The translations under genes and the position numbers were made by a program. Source: an uncultured Clostridia bacterium (lineage in GTDB: Bacteria; Bacillota; Clostridia; Oscillospirales; Ruminococcaceae). From it: a stretch of DNA of 7,184 nucleotides. The stretch covers positions 1 to 7,184 of the forward strand of contig CANEHP010000114.1 in the NCBI GenBank assembly GCA_947427325.1, given 5' to 3'. The notes below the pieces were generated by a model, which saw only the letters and a list, made by a program, of their open reading frames with translations, searched no databases and was not told where the DNA came from. Position 1 is the stretch's first letter; each line of letters opens with the position of its first letter. Below are positions 1-5,488 of the stretch, piece after piece.

Positions 1-978
1 ACGGCATATCTTAATGCTGCATCCTTTTCCTTTTAATATATCGGGATCTTTACTGCTTGAAACAAAGTCCTCCAACATATCCGTATAGCTGTGTATCGTC
101 ATATTAGCCCTTGTTCCTATGGAATTTGAAATATGAAAACTTACAGCCCGCTCCAAAATCGGCAGAAATCTTTTTCCGAATGTATATAAATCCCCAATAT
201 CCTCTGTATCACAGTAAATCACCTGACAGGAGCTGCATAAAAGCTGCTCGGTAACGGCGATATGCTCGGCAATATCCATTAAATCGCTGTCTTCATAAAT
301 ACCCGAAATATAAACAAAGCTCAGTTTATGCCCCCACTCAATAAGCTTTGCCGAGGGAGAGGCAAGCCGCCTTACAGCCATAATCGCCTCATCTCCGCCC
401 CATACGGAAATACCGTCTGCAAGGCCGGCCATTTTCCGCATACCGTGTATATCGGTGGAGGGAGTATCAAAAACATAGATATAATCGGATAAATCAGGCT
501 CAAGCTCTATCAGTCGGCTTATTATTTCCATAGACAGATCGTTATCTGCTTGCGGAAGCTTTAAAATATTGATATTTCCCGTAAGAAGCCCTTCTGCCAC
601 GCAATAGGCGGGCAGCCCTTCGGTATTACCCGCCGCTATATGAAAAATTACGCCTAAGGGCATTATTTTGCTTTTAACATTGCCGTGACTTTTTGATAAG
701 CCGCTCAATTCGGTTTCAAGCTTAATCTGAACAGCCTCTCTGCTTAACAGCTTTATCGCCTGATACTTATATTTTACGGGATCGTCGGCTAAAAGCCTGC
801 TTATTTTTTCATCATATTTTCCCGAAGCGATTTCTTTTCCAAGCTTGTCTATAGCGGTAATCACCTTTTGTATATCAAGGGGCTTTTGGCTTAGAGTACG
901 GTTTATTCTGCTTTCCATTTCGGATAGTATTTCATTTTGTTTATCAGAGGGATAGGTTTTTCCGAAAGCGATTATCAC
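1..978 (-). CDS. luxC: LuxC-type acyl-CoA/acyl-enzyme reductase, C-terminus outside window
   Basis: Partial gene: 326 codons are visible and the frame is still open at base 1. LuxC-family enzymes reduce an activated fatty acyl group (acyl-enzyme or acyl-CoA) to the aldehyde with NADPH and belong to the aldehyde dehydrogenase fold. Seen here: the family signature VIFHIAAGNTEGLPAY at residues 110-125, followed by EGLLTGNINILKLP (129-142) in the cofactor-binding half, and TEQLLCSSCQ at 243-252. C248 (codon at 235-237) is the likely acyl-accepting catalytic cysteine, equivalent by context to the active cysteine of Vibrio LuxC. The GTG start at 976-978 was chosen because AAGGA lies 8 bases upstream; the first in-frame ATG, 20 codons on, has no such site. 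It lies 34 bases downstream of the LuxE-type gene and is surely co-transcribed with it. Family confidence is high. The true substrate (fatty acyl or another acyl group) is unknown. Confidence 0.88.
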   Translation of the reverse strand, partial: MIIAFGKTYPSDKQNEILSEMESRINRTLSQKPLDIQKVITAIDKLGKEIASGKYDEKISRLLADDPVKYKYQAIKLLSREAVQIKLETELSGLSKSHGNVKSKIMPLGVIFHIAAGNTEGLPAYCVAEGLLTGNINILKLPQADNDLSMEIISRLIELEPDLSDYIYVFDTPSTDIHGMRKMAGLADGISVWGGDEAIMAVRRLASPSAKLIEWGHKLSFVYISGIYEDSDLMDIAEHIAVTEQLLCSSCQVIYCDTEDIGDLYTFGKRFLPILERAVSFHISNSIGTRANMTIHSYTDMLEDFVSSSKDPDILKGKGCSIKICR

Positions 979-1012
979 TTTTATTATCCTTTCTTGCTTG
1001 TATAAGAGTATA

Positions 1013-2146
1013 TCAAATATTTTTCAGCATTTCCGCCGCACCTGCCGCACAGGTTTTCAAGCTTTCCGGAGCGACTCTTCCCACTATTTCCAAATATGGA
1101 GAAGGATTTCCGCAGCCGCATTCCTTACCCTTTCGCAGAATACCCAAATCATCGGTCATAACGCTTAAAACAGGCGTCGCTTTAACCATTGGAGTAATAA
1201 GATTGACCAAACCTGTTTCTCCGTATCCGATAGGTTTTAATGTATCGACATCTCTTATCGTTACACGGCTGTATATCGGGATATGGAAATGATGATTTTT
1301 GCAGTCGCAGTATAGAACGGGGTGTTCCACCGCTCCGAAAAACTCTATAATATTTTCTTCGGAAACTCCCAATACCTCTTCCGATAACCGATAAAATTCC
1401 GTCTTGTCGGGCTGTTCCGCATAAAACTGCTTCCAGCCGCCGCCCAACAGGATTTTTGATCCAACGGGGAGCTTTATTGTTATGCCTTTTTCCCGCATAA
1501 TTTTAAGGAGGAAAAACGTATAAGCGGGAAAACCCATAAATCTGCATGGAAATGAGGATTTTTCCAAAATTTTCAGTTTACCTATAACGCCTTTAAAATC
1601 GGGAATATATTTTCCGTTCTTGTACTTTAAAATATAAGTGCGGCTTAAACAGGGTGTAAAAAGCGTTGCGCCGAATGCGGTTTTTGTAACGGCGGTTTTG
1701 TTGCTTTTATGCGGCTGATATCCCATAATAATATAGTGACAGGGGATAAGTGAAAAAATATCTCTTGCCCTGCCAACCTTCAGCACCATTTTTAAACCGC
1801 ATACAAGAGAACCCAAATCAAAGCCTATTTCACTGACATTTTTTCCGCTGGTACCAGAAGAGGTGGCTTTTATGGGAATTTTCCGTTCGGGAACAGAAAA
1901 CATTTTCATTCTTTTAAAAAGCAGTGTGGGAATAACGGGGATTTTTTCGATAATGTTATCGGGAATATCACCGTTTACATTGATTTTTTCAGGATTAAAG
2001 CTCATACCGTCAAGTATTTTTCTGTATTCCGTGCAGTTTTTATACTGGTACTTACAATTTTCCAGAACAGCCTTGTTAAACAGCTTTTGTGTTGATATTA
2101 AATCATATGGTTTTTTATAGGAAAAAAGCTTATTTCTGTATTTCAT
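1013..2146 (-). CDS. luxE: LuxE-type acyl-protein synthetase
   Basis: 377 residues, close to the usual length of about 370-380 for LuxE. The family adenylates a fatty acid with ATP, takes the acyl group onto its own cysteine and passes it to LuxC for reduction; it is related to PaaK-type adenylate-forming ligases. Seen here: the phosphate-binding loop ATSSGTSGKN (residues 94-103), the nucleotide-site region IIEFFGAVEHP (266-276), a CxC-rich patch YCDCKNHHFHIP (279-290), TDDLG (331-335) and CGCG (343-346). C366 lies 11 residues from the C-terminus and matches the place of the acylated Cys364 described for Photobacterium LuxE. The ATG at 2144-2146 follows GGAG at 5 bases spacing. It is first in the unit, with the LuxC-type gene next. 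No luciferase genes are in view, so a role in light emission is unlikely; aldehyde supply for a lipid or secondary metabolite is an inference. Confidence 0.9.
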   Translation of the reverse strand: MKYRNKLFSYKKPYDLISTQKLFNKAVLENCKYQYKNCTEYRKILDGMSFNPEKINVNGDIPDNIIEKIPVIPTLLFKRMKMFSVPERKIPIKATSSGTSGKNVSEIGFDLGSLVCGLKMVLKVGRARDIFSLIPCHYIIMGYQPHKSNKTAVTKTAFGATLFTPCLSRTYILKYKNGKYIPDFKGVIGKLKILEKSSFPCRFMGFPAYTFFLLKIMREKGITIKLPVGSKILLGGGWKQFYAEQPDKTEFYRLSEEVLGVSEENIIEFFGAVEHPVLYCDCKNHHFHIPIYSRVTIRDVDTLKPIGYGETGLVNLITPMVKATPVLSVMTDDLGILRKGKECGCGNPSPYLEIVGRVAPESLKTCAAGAAEMLKNI

Positions 2147-2172
2147 ACTATCTCCGTTTATCGAAACTTCTG

Positions 2173-2190
2173 TATTACAAAATTGTAATA
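2173..2190. promoter_or_regulatory. 18-bp inverted repeat, probable operator over the luxE -10 box
   Basis: TATTACAA-AA-TTGTAATA: two perfect 8-base arms around a two-base centre. It covers the -10 hexamer and reaches the predicted start of transcription, a classic repressor position. The inner TACA...TGTA halves resemble BlaI/MecI/CopY operators, but the spacing is 4 bases instead of 2, so I do not assign it to that family. No regulator gene is in the window. A/T-rich inverted repeats also occur by chance, but eight perfect pairs at this exact spot favour function. Confidence 0.5.
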
Positions 2191-2210
2191 TATAATTTGT
2201 AAAATGTCAC
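2182..2210 (-). promoter_or_regulatory. Sigma-A promoter of the luxE-luxC unit
   Basis: Read on the minus strand, GTGACA (2210-2205; 5/6 match to the -35 consensus) is followed by a 17-base spacer and TACAAT (2187-2182; 5/6 match to the -10). Transcription would begin near 2175, giving a leader of about 29 bases with the GGAG ribosome site. The -10 box lies inside an 18-bp inverted repeat, which suggests control by a repressor. Confidence 0.72.
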
Positions 2211-2239
2211 CGCAATAAATGTTAATGATATTGGGAATT

Positions 2240-2248
2240 TGATAAAAT
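2240..2248 (+). promoter_or_regulatory. Possible extended -10 promoter for the envelope operon
   Basis: TGATAAAAT fits the extended -10 pattern TGnTAnnAT (hexamer TAAAAT, 5/6). The -35 position has no good match. Transcription from here would start near 2255, about 29 bases before the small membrane-peptide gene. This is the best plus-strand candidate in the divergent 137-base gap, but it is weak evidence. Confidence 0.35.
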
Positions 2249-2283
2249 GATAACAGAGAAAAAAAGAAACGGGGTGACATAAA

Positions 2284-2400
2284 ATGAAGAAAAAGGTTTT
2301 TGCCAAATTATCATTTATTGCATTAATAGCCTTTGCCGTGATACTATCCTTTGGATATGCTATATATAACTGTACGCATAAAAAAGTGTATTTTGAATAA
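2284..2400 (+). CDS. 38-residue single-span membrane peptide
   Basis: Short ORF from ATG at 2284 to TAA at 2398-2400. The ribosome site is good: GGGGTGA ends 6 bases before the ATG and resembles AAGGAGGTGA. The peptide has a basic N-terminus (MKKKVFAK), one hydrophobic segment at about residues 9-28 (LSFIALIAFAVILSFGYAIY) and a short polar tail with one Cys (NCTHKK). The expected topology is an N-in membrane anchor. It lies 23 bases before the GT51 gene and is probably its first operon partner. Its N-terminal anchor resembles the start of the GT51 protein in layout (MKK, then an Ala/Ile/Phe-rich helix, GY.. Y), which may be general membrane-anchor similarity. I do not recognise a family. It could be an accessory membrane peptide or a translated leader. 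Confidence 0.55.
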   Translation: MKKKVFAKLSFIALIAFAVILSFGYAIYNCTHKKVYFE

Positions 2401-2423
2401 AGGAAAGGATAAGCAGGTGTGGT

Positions 2424-3128
2424 ATGAAAAAAATGATTAAAAGAATATTGCTCGGAATAGCAATACTTGCGTTTACCGTAATTGCTGTAATAACCGCCAT
2501 AGGATATAAAATGTACCGCAAAGCGCTTGATGAAAAGCCGCTGAATGTTGCTGTAGCTGAAATCAGGTCAAAGGCTGCCTTTACCGAAATCGGCGAACTG
2601 CCCGAAACTTATTTAAATGCAATTATCGCAGTTGAAGATCACAGGTTTTACTCTCATCCCGGAGTGGATATCATAGCTACAGCCAGAGCCGCCTGGAACG
2701 ACTTAAAGGCTTTGAGCTTTGTGGAAGGGGGAAGCACTATCACTCAGCAGCTTGCCAAAAACATTTATTTTACACAGGAAAAAAGCTTTATACGCAAGGT
2801 TGCGGAATTGTTTATGGCATTTAATATAGAAAGAAATTATGAAAAGGACGAAATACTGGAGCTTTACGTTAATGATATATATTTCGGAAGCGGATATTAC
2901 AGCGTTAAAGAAGCCTGCGAGGGGTATTTTAATACACAGCCTCAGTTTATGGACGAATGTCAGTGCGTTATGTTAGCGGGAATACCCAATGCGCCTTCGG
3001 TATATTCTCTTGATGTAAATCCCGGATTAGCGCAGCAGCGAATGAGGCAGGTGTTAAAGCAAATGGTAAAATGCGGCTATTTAAGCGAGGACAAGGAAGA
3101 AGAAATCTTTTGTGCTTTTGCCGCTTAA
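2424..3128 (+). CDS. Monofunctional peptidoglycan glycosyltransferase (GT51)
   Basis: 234 residues; polymerises lipid II into glycan strands at the outer face of the membrane. One transmembrane anchor spans about residues 7-29. The GT51 motifs follow in order: EDHRFYSHPGVD (71-82, with E71 the expected catalytic base), GGSTITQQLAKN (102-113), RKVAE (124-128, with E128 matching the second conserved Glu) and KDEILELYVNDIYFG (141-155). No transpeptidase domain follows and the protein stops at GT51 length, so it is an MtgA/SgtB-like monofunctional enzyme and not a truncated class A PBP: the frame ends cleanly and another gene follows 32 bases later. AGGTG lies 4 bases before the ATG at 2424. A second Met codon at 2433 has a worse ribosome-site distance. 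It is probably co-transcribed with the peptide before it and the YxeA-family gene after it. Confidence 0.92.
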   Translation: MKKMIKRILLGIAILAFTVIAVITAIGYKMYRKALDEKPLNVAVAEIRSKAAFTEIGELPETYLNAIIAVEDHRFYSHPGVDIIATARAAWNDLKALSFVEGGSTITQQLAKNIYFTQEKSFIRKVAELFMAFNIERNYEKDEILELYVNDIYFGSGYYSVKEACEGYFNTQPQFMDECQCVMLAGIPNAPSVYSLDVNPGLAQQRMRQVLKQMVKCGYLSEDKEEEIFCAFAA

Positions 3129-3160
3129 AAATACAACAAAAACATAAGGAGTAACAAAAA

Positions 3161-3547
3161 ATGAAAAAAAATCTTATAATAATTATTGCTGTGGTAATAT
3201 CAATAATTGCAATTTTATCTGTCGGTGCATTCTTCCTTTTTAACGTAAGCGATACATATTATTACACCCAAATCGATGAAAGCAATATGACCGAGAACGA
3301 AAAAGCGGGGCAGGGCGGAGTAATTGACTTTACAGGAGGAATGAAATACTTGTATACCTTAACCTGTTATGATAAGAACGGAAAAGAAAAGACTTTTACC
3401 TTCGGAGCTAACAAGAATTTAAAAAATGAAGCTTTTTTAAAGCTCACAACCCGGCCCATACAAGGAGTTGTAGCTTGGGAAGAGATTCAGTATAAGGATC
3501 TGCCCGACTCTGTGCGGGAAAAATATAAATCACCGGAAAATCAATAA
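3161..3547 (+). CDS. YxeA-family (DUF1093) membrane-anchored protein
   Basis: 128 residues. AAGGAG lies 9 bases before the ATG. The N-terminus (MKKN plus a hydrophobic helix at about residues 5-28) is a signal anchor or uncleaved signal peptide; no lipobox Cys is visible. The exported part carries the YxeA-family pattern: YYYTQID (33-39), YLYTLTCYDKNGKEKTFTF (63-81), then the LKLTTRP...GV..WEEIQYKDLPDSVREKY ending. This family is a small beta-barrel (OB-like) domain of unknown function, widespread in Firmicutes. Its place behind a glycan polymerase, 32 bases away and before the terminator, suggests an envelope role, but that is only context. Family call fairly sure; function unknown. Confidence 0.8.
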   Translation: MKKNLIIIIAVVISIIAILSVGAFFLFNVSDTYYYTQIDESNMTENEKAGQGGVIDFTGGMKYLYTLTCYDKNGKEKTFTFGANKNLKNEAFLKLTTRPIQGVVAWEEIQYKDLPDSVREKYKSPENQ

Positions 3548-3573
3548 CCAATCAAATATTTGATCTCCTTAAT

Positions 3574-3621
3574 AATGCCGCAGAAATTCATTAAAAGAAT
3601 TGTGCGGCATTTGATTTTTTT
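3574..3621 (+). terminator. Intrinsic terminator of the envelope operon
   Basis: AATGCCGCA (3574-3582) pairs with TGCGGCATT (3603-3611). An inner helix AATTC/GAATT (3585-3589 with 3597-3601) closes a 7-base loop, and a T-rich run follows (TGATTTTTTT). It begins 27 bases after the YxeA-family stop codon. A perfect 14-bp palindrome, ATCAAATATTTGAT (3551-3564), lies just before it. Its left half can also pair with TGAT after the stem, so the outer end may fold in two ways. Confidence 0.85.
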
Positions 3622-3684
3622 AGCCTGCTCTCACTGCGGTTTGTGATTAAAAACAAAAAACAGCATCTATAATTTTCCGCCTGC

Positions 3685-3771
3685 AAAAAAGTACAGTCTC
3701 ATAAAAACTGCGGTAATAACTGCGCCGTGTTGCCTAAATTATACTTTGTAAAGTTAGCTAAATAACTATTT
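3685..3771 (-). ncRNA. Candidate small RNA from an orphan consensus promoter
   Basis: A perfect promoter (see 3778-3806) would start transcription near 3771 going left. No gene lies in front of it. About 60 bases on, GCAGT (3711-3707) can pair with ACTGT (3697-3693) around a 9-base loop, and after two bases a run of six U follows (3690-3685), so the RNA may end there at about 87 bases. Near the 5' end, AGTTA/TAACT can form another small hairpin. The terminator stem is weak (four Watson-Crick pairs and one G-U), so read-through into the antisense of the YxeA-family gene is possible. No known RNA family was recognised. The promoter is solid; the RNA itself is an inference. Confidence 0.33.
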
Positions 3772-3777
3772 TTATAA

Positions 3778-3806
3778 ATTATAACATCTTTTTCAGCTGC
3801 TGTCAA
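3778..3806 (-). promoter_or_regulatory. Perfect-consensus sigma-A promoter facing away from glyA
   Basis: On the minus strand TTGACA (3806-3801) is followed by exactly 17 bases and TATAAT (3783-3778), a 12/12 match at optimal spacing. It is the strongest promoter-like sequence in the window, yet no ORF follows it. It points toward the 3' end of the YxeA-family gene. Confidence 0.68.
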
Positions 3807-3809
3807 CTT

Positions 3810-3845
3810 TATTTGTTGTAACCGGAAAAGCTAAAGTAACAAATA
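3810..3845. repeat. 8-bp inverted repeat just upstream of the glyA -35 box
   Basis: TATTTGTT (3810-3817) and AACAAATA (3838-3845) are perfect reverse complements around a 20-base centre. The repeat lies between the two opposed promoters, so a dimeric or looping regulator is possible. It could equally be chance in this A/T-rich spacer. Confidence 0.3.
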
Positions 3846-3858
3846 TTGCTTAAGGGTA

Positions 3859-3887
3859 TTGAAATTCTTCACAAAACATAGTATAAT
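3859..3887 (+). promoter_or_regulatory. glyA promoter
   Basis: TTGAAA (3859-3864; 5/6 match), a 17-base spacer and TATAAT (3882-3887; 6/6). Start of transcription is expected near 3894, leaving a leader of about 56 bases that includes GAGG at 3937-3940. Confidence 0.8.
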
Positions 3888-3949
3888 TTAAAAGGAAAAA
3901 CTGTCGAAATATTTACCTTAAAAAGATTTATGAAACGAGGAAAAAGCGA

Positions 3950-5206
3950 ATGTACAACGATTTAATGAATACTATCGGATTTGTTGGCGGTTACGATCCC
4001 GAAATATCCGAAGCTATGGGCGACGAATTAAAGCGTCAAAAGCGTAATTTGGAGCTTATTGCCAGCGAGAACATTGTTTCTCCCGCAGTTATGGCTGCTA
4101 TGGGCAGCGTTCTCACCAACAAGTATGCCGAGGGTTATCCCGCAAAGCGTTATTATGGCGGCTGTCAGTGTGTTGATATGGTTGAAAATATTGCAATCGA
4201 AAGAGCAAAGAAGCTTTTCGGCTGTAATTTTGCCAATGTTCAGCCCCATTCGGGAGCGCAGGCTAATATTGCGGTTTACTTTGCTTTACTGGAGCCGGGG
4301 GACACCGTTTTAGGCATGAGCCTTGCTCACGGCGGACACCTTACGCATGGTTCCCCTGTAAATATGTCCGGAAAATATTTTAACTTTGTTCCTTACGGAT
4401 TGAATGACGAAACAGAAACCCTCGATTATAACGAACTTCAAAGGCTTGCCGAAAAGCATAAGCCTAAAATGATTGTAGCGGGAGCAAGCGCATATCCTCG
4501 TAAAATAGATTTTGAAAAAATTTCACAAATCGCTAAAAGTGCGAACGCTTATCTGATGGTCGATATGGCGCACATTGCGGGACTGGTTGCCGCAGGTGTT
4601 CATATTTCTCCAATACCCTACGCAGACGTTGTTACCACAACTACCCATAAAACGTTAAGAGGTCCCCGCGGCGGTATGATTCTCTGCAACGATGAAGAAA
4701 TTGCAAAGAAGATTAACAAGGCGATTTTCCCCGGTACACAGGGCGGTCCTCTTATGCATATTATTGCCGCTAAGGCGGTTTGCCTTAAGGAAGCTCTTGA
4801 CCCTTCATTCAAAGAATACGGAAAACAGGTTATCAGCAACTGTCAGGCTTTAGCGGGAGAGCTTATAAAAAGAGGTTTCCGCTTGGTAACGGGCGGTACA
4901 GACAACCACTTAATGCTTGTAGATCTGCGTCCTTTTAATGTTACGGGAAAAGAGCTTGAAAAGCGTCTTGATGATGTTTATATCACTGTAAATAAAAATG
5001 CAATTCCCAACGATCCCGAAAAACCCTTTGTTACCAGCGGAATAAGAATAGGAACCGCTGCCGTTACAACTCGCGGACTTCAAGAAGAGGATATGATCAA
5101 AATAGGCGAAAGCATTTATCTCACCGCTTCAGATTTTGAAGCAAATCAGGAAAGGGCAAGGGAGATTGTGAACGGCATTTGTTCAAAATATCCGTTGTAC
5201 GAATAA
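3950..5206 (+). CDS. glyA: Serine hydroxymethyltransferase
   Basis: 418 residues, normal for bacterial GlyA. A cytosolic PLP enzyme that interconverts serine plus tetrahydrofolate with glycine plus 5,10-methylene-tetrahydrofolate, the main one-carbon source for purine and thymidylate synthesis. Seen here: LELIASENIVSP (34-45), KYAEGYPAKRYYGG (58-71), NVQPHSGAQAN (96-106), the PLP-pyridine aspartate in MVDMAHIAGL (D205) and the PLP-lysine motif VTTTTHKTLRGPRGG with K234. The C-terminal VTSGIRIGTAAVTTRG is intact. The ATG at 3950 has GAGG 9 bases upstream; the Met codon at 3965 is less well placed. It has its own promoter and no downstream gene within 380 bases. The PRPP-synthetase-family gene that follows shares the nucleotide-precursor theme but is probably separately expressed. 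Confidence 0.97.
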   Translation: MYNDLMNTIGFVGGYDPEISEAMGDELKRQKRNLELIASENIVSPAVMAAMGSVLTNKYAEGYPAKRYYGGCQCVDMVENIAIERAKKLFGCNFANVQPHSGAQANIAVYFALLEPGDTVLGMSLAHGGHLTHGSPVNMSGKYFNFVPYGLNDETETLDYNELQRLAEKHKPKMIVAGASAYPRKIDFEKISQIAKSANAYLMVDMAHIAGLVAAGVHISPIPYADVVTTTTHKTLRGPRGGMILCNDEEIAKKINKAIFPGTQGGPLMHIIAAKAVCLKEALDPSFKEYGKQVISNCQALAGELIKRGFRLVTGGTDNHLMLVDLRPFNVTGKELEKRLDDVYITVNKNAIPNDPEKPFVTSGIRIGTAAVTTRGLQEEDMIKIGESIYLTASDFEANQERAREIVNGICSKYPLYE

Positions 5207-5249
5207 TAAATATCATAACTTTGAAACAGTGAAACTGTATTTACAAGAT

Positions 5250-5279
5250 TTGTGCTTAAGTTTTCGAGCAAGGTTTAAT
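5250..5279 (+). promoter_or_regulatory. Weak candidate promoter for the PRPP-synthetase-family gene
   Basis: TTGTGC (5250-5255; 3/6), an 18-base spacer and TTTAAT (5274-5279; 5/6). If real, the downstream gene would have a leader of about 310 bases containing the hairpins at 5339-5376 and 5448-5488. Another weak option is TGCTATATT (extended -10) at 5348-5356. No convincing promoter lies closer to the start codon. Confidence 0.25.
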
Positions 5280-5338
5280 ACTAATTCTTAATCATCTTAT
5301 AAACAGCTTTGCAAAAATCCTGCACTTATTGCTTCGTC

Positions 5339-5376
5339 AAGCCGCCTTGCTATATTGCATATGGCTGCGGCGGCTT
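5339..5376 (+). terminator. GC-rich hairpin, possible glyA terminator
   Basis: AAGCCGCC (5339-5346) pairs perfectly with GGCGGCTT (5369-5376) across a 22-base loop. Only TTT and then CC follow the stem, so the U tract is poor. It lies about 130 bases after the glyA stop. It could end glyA transcripts or be a structural element of the next gene's leader. Confidence 0.38.
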
Positions 5377-5447
5377 TCCTCACACTAAACGCAGCCTTCC
5401 GCAAATTTGTCTGCGATCCGATCAAGAAATAGTATAACAATGATAAT

Positions 5448-5488
5448 GCGTAAAGCCGCAGAATCTCTTGACGCTTTTTAACGGCTTT
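5448..5488 (+). terminator. Two mutually exclusive hairpins, possible attenuator
   Basis: GCGTAAAG (5448-5455) pairs with CTTGACGC (5467-5474), one mismatch, followed by TTTTT (5475-5479): a weak terminator. AAAGCCG (5452-5458) can instead pair perfectly with CGGCTTT (5482-5488). The two share bases 5452-5455, so only one can form. It lies about 110 bases before the PRPP-synthetase-family start codon. A regulatory switch is an inference from pairing only. Confidence 0.3.

Larger units (their letters stand above)
3622..3949. other. Gene-free spacer between the envelope operon and glyA
   Basis: No ORF with a credible start is present on either strand; there are only 11-codon minus-strand frames. 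What it holds is regulatory: a perfect minus-strand promoter (3778-3806) with a possible short transcript, an 8-bp inverted repeat (3810-3845) and the glyA promoter (3859-3887). The glyA leader is only about 56 bases, too short for a glycine or folate riboswitch, and none was recognised. Confidence 0.6.

Noticed and set aside
1863..2120. 85-codon plus-strand ORF opposite the LuxE-type gene
   Set aside because: It is antisense to a well-supported gene, has no ribosome site, and its hydrophobic reading is what the complement of Lys/Glu-rich codons gives.
1..2146. Bioluminescence operon
   Set aside because: Only the aldehyde-forming genes are present; no luciferase or LuxD gene is visible and the organism is probably anaerobic.
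2424..3128. GT51 gene as a truncated class A penicillin-binding protein
   Set aside because: It ends cleanly at the usual length of monofunctional enzymes and the next gene has its own ribosome site; no transpeptidase remnants (SxxK, KTG) follow.
3888..3949. Riboswitch (glycine, tetrahydrofolate or ZTP type) before glyA
   Set aside because: The leader is only about 56 bases from the predicted start of transcription, and no conserved core was found.
4028..4313. Minus-strand (4028-4249) and shifted plus-strand (4059-4313) ORFs inside glyA
   Set aside because: They lie wholly inside the conserved glyA frame; composition and lack of ribosome sites mark them as shadows.
4618..4839. 73-codon minus-strand ORF inside glyA
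   Set aside because: Antisense to the conserved PLP-lysine region; no support as a gene.
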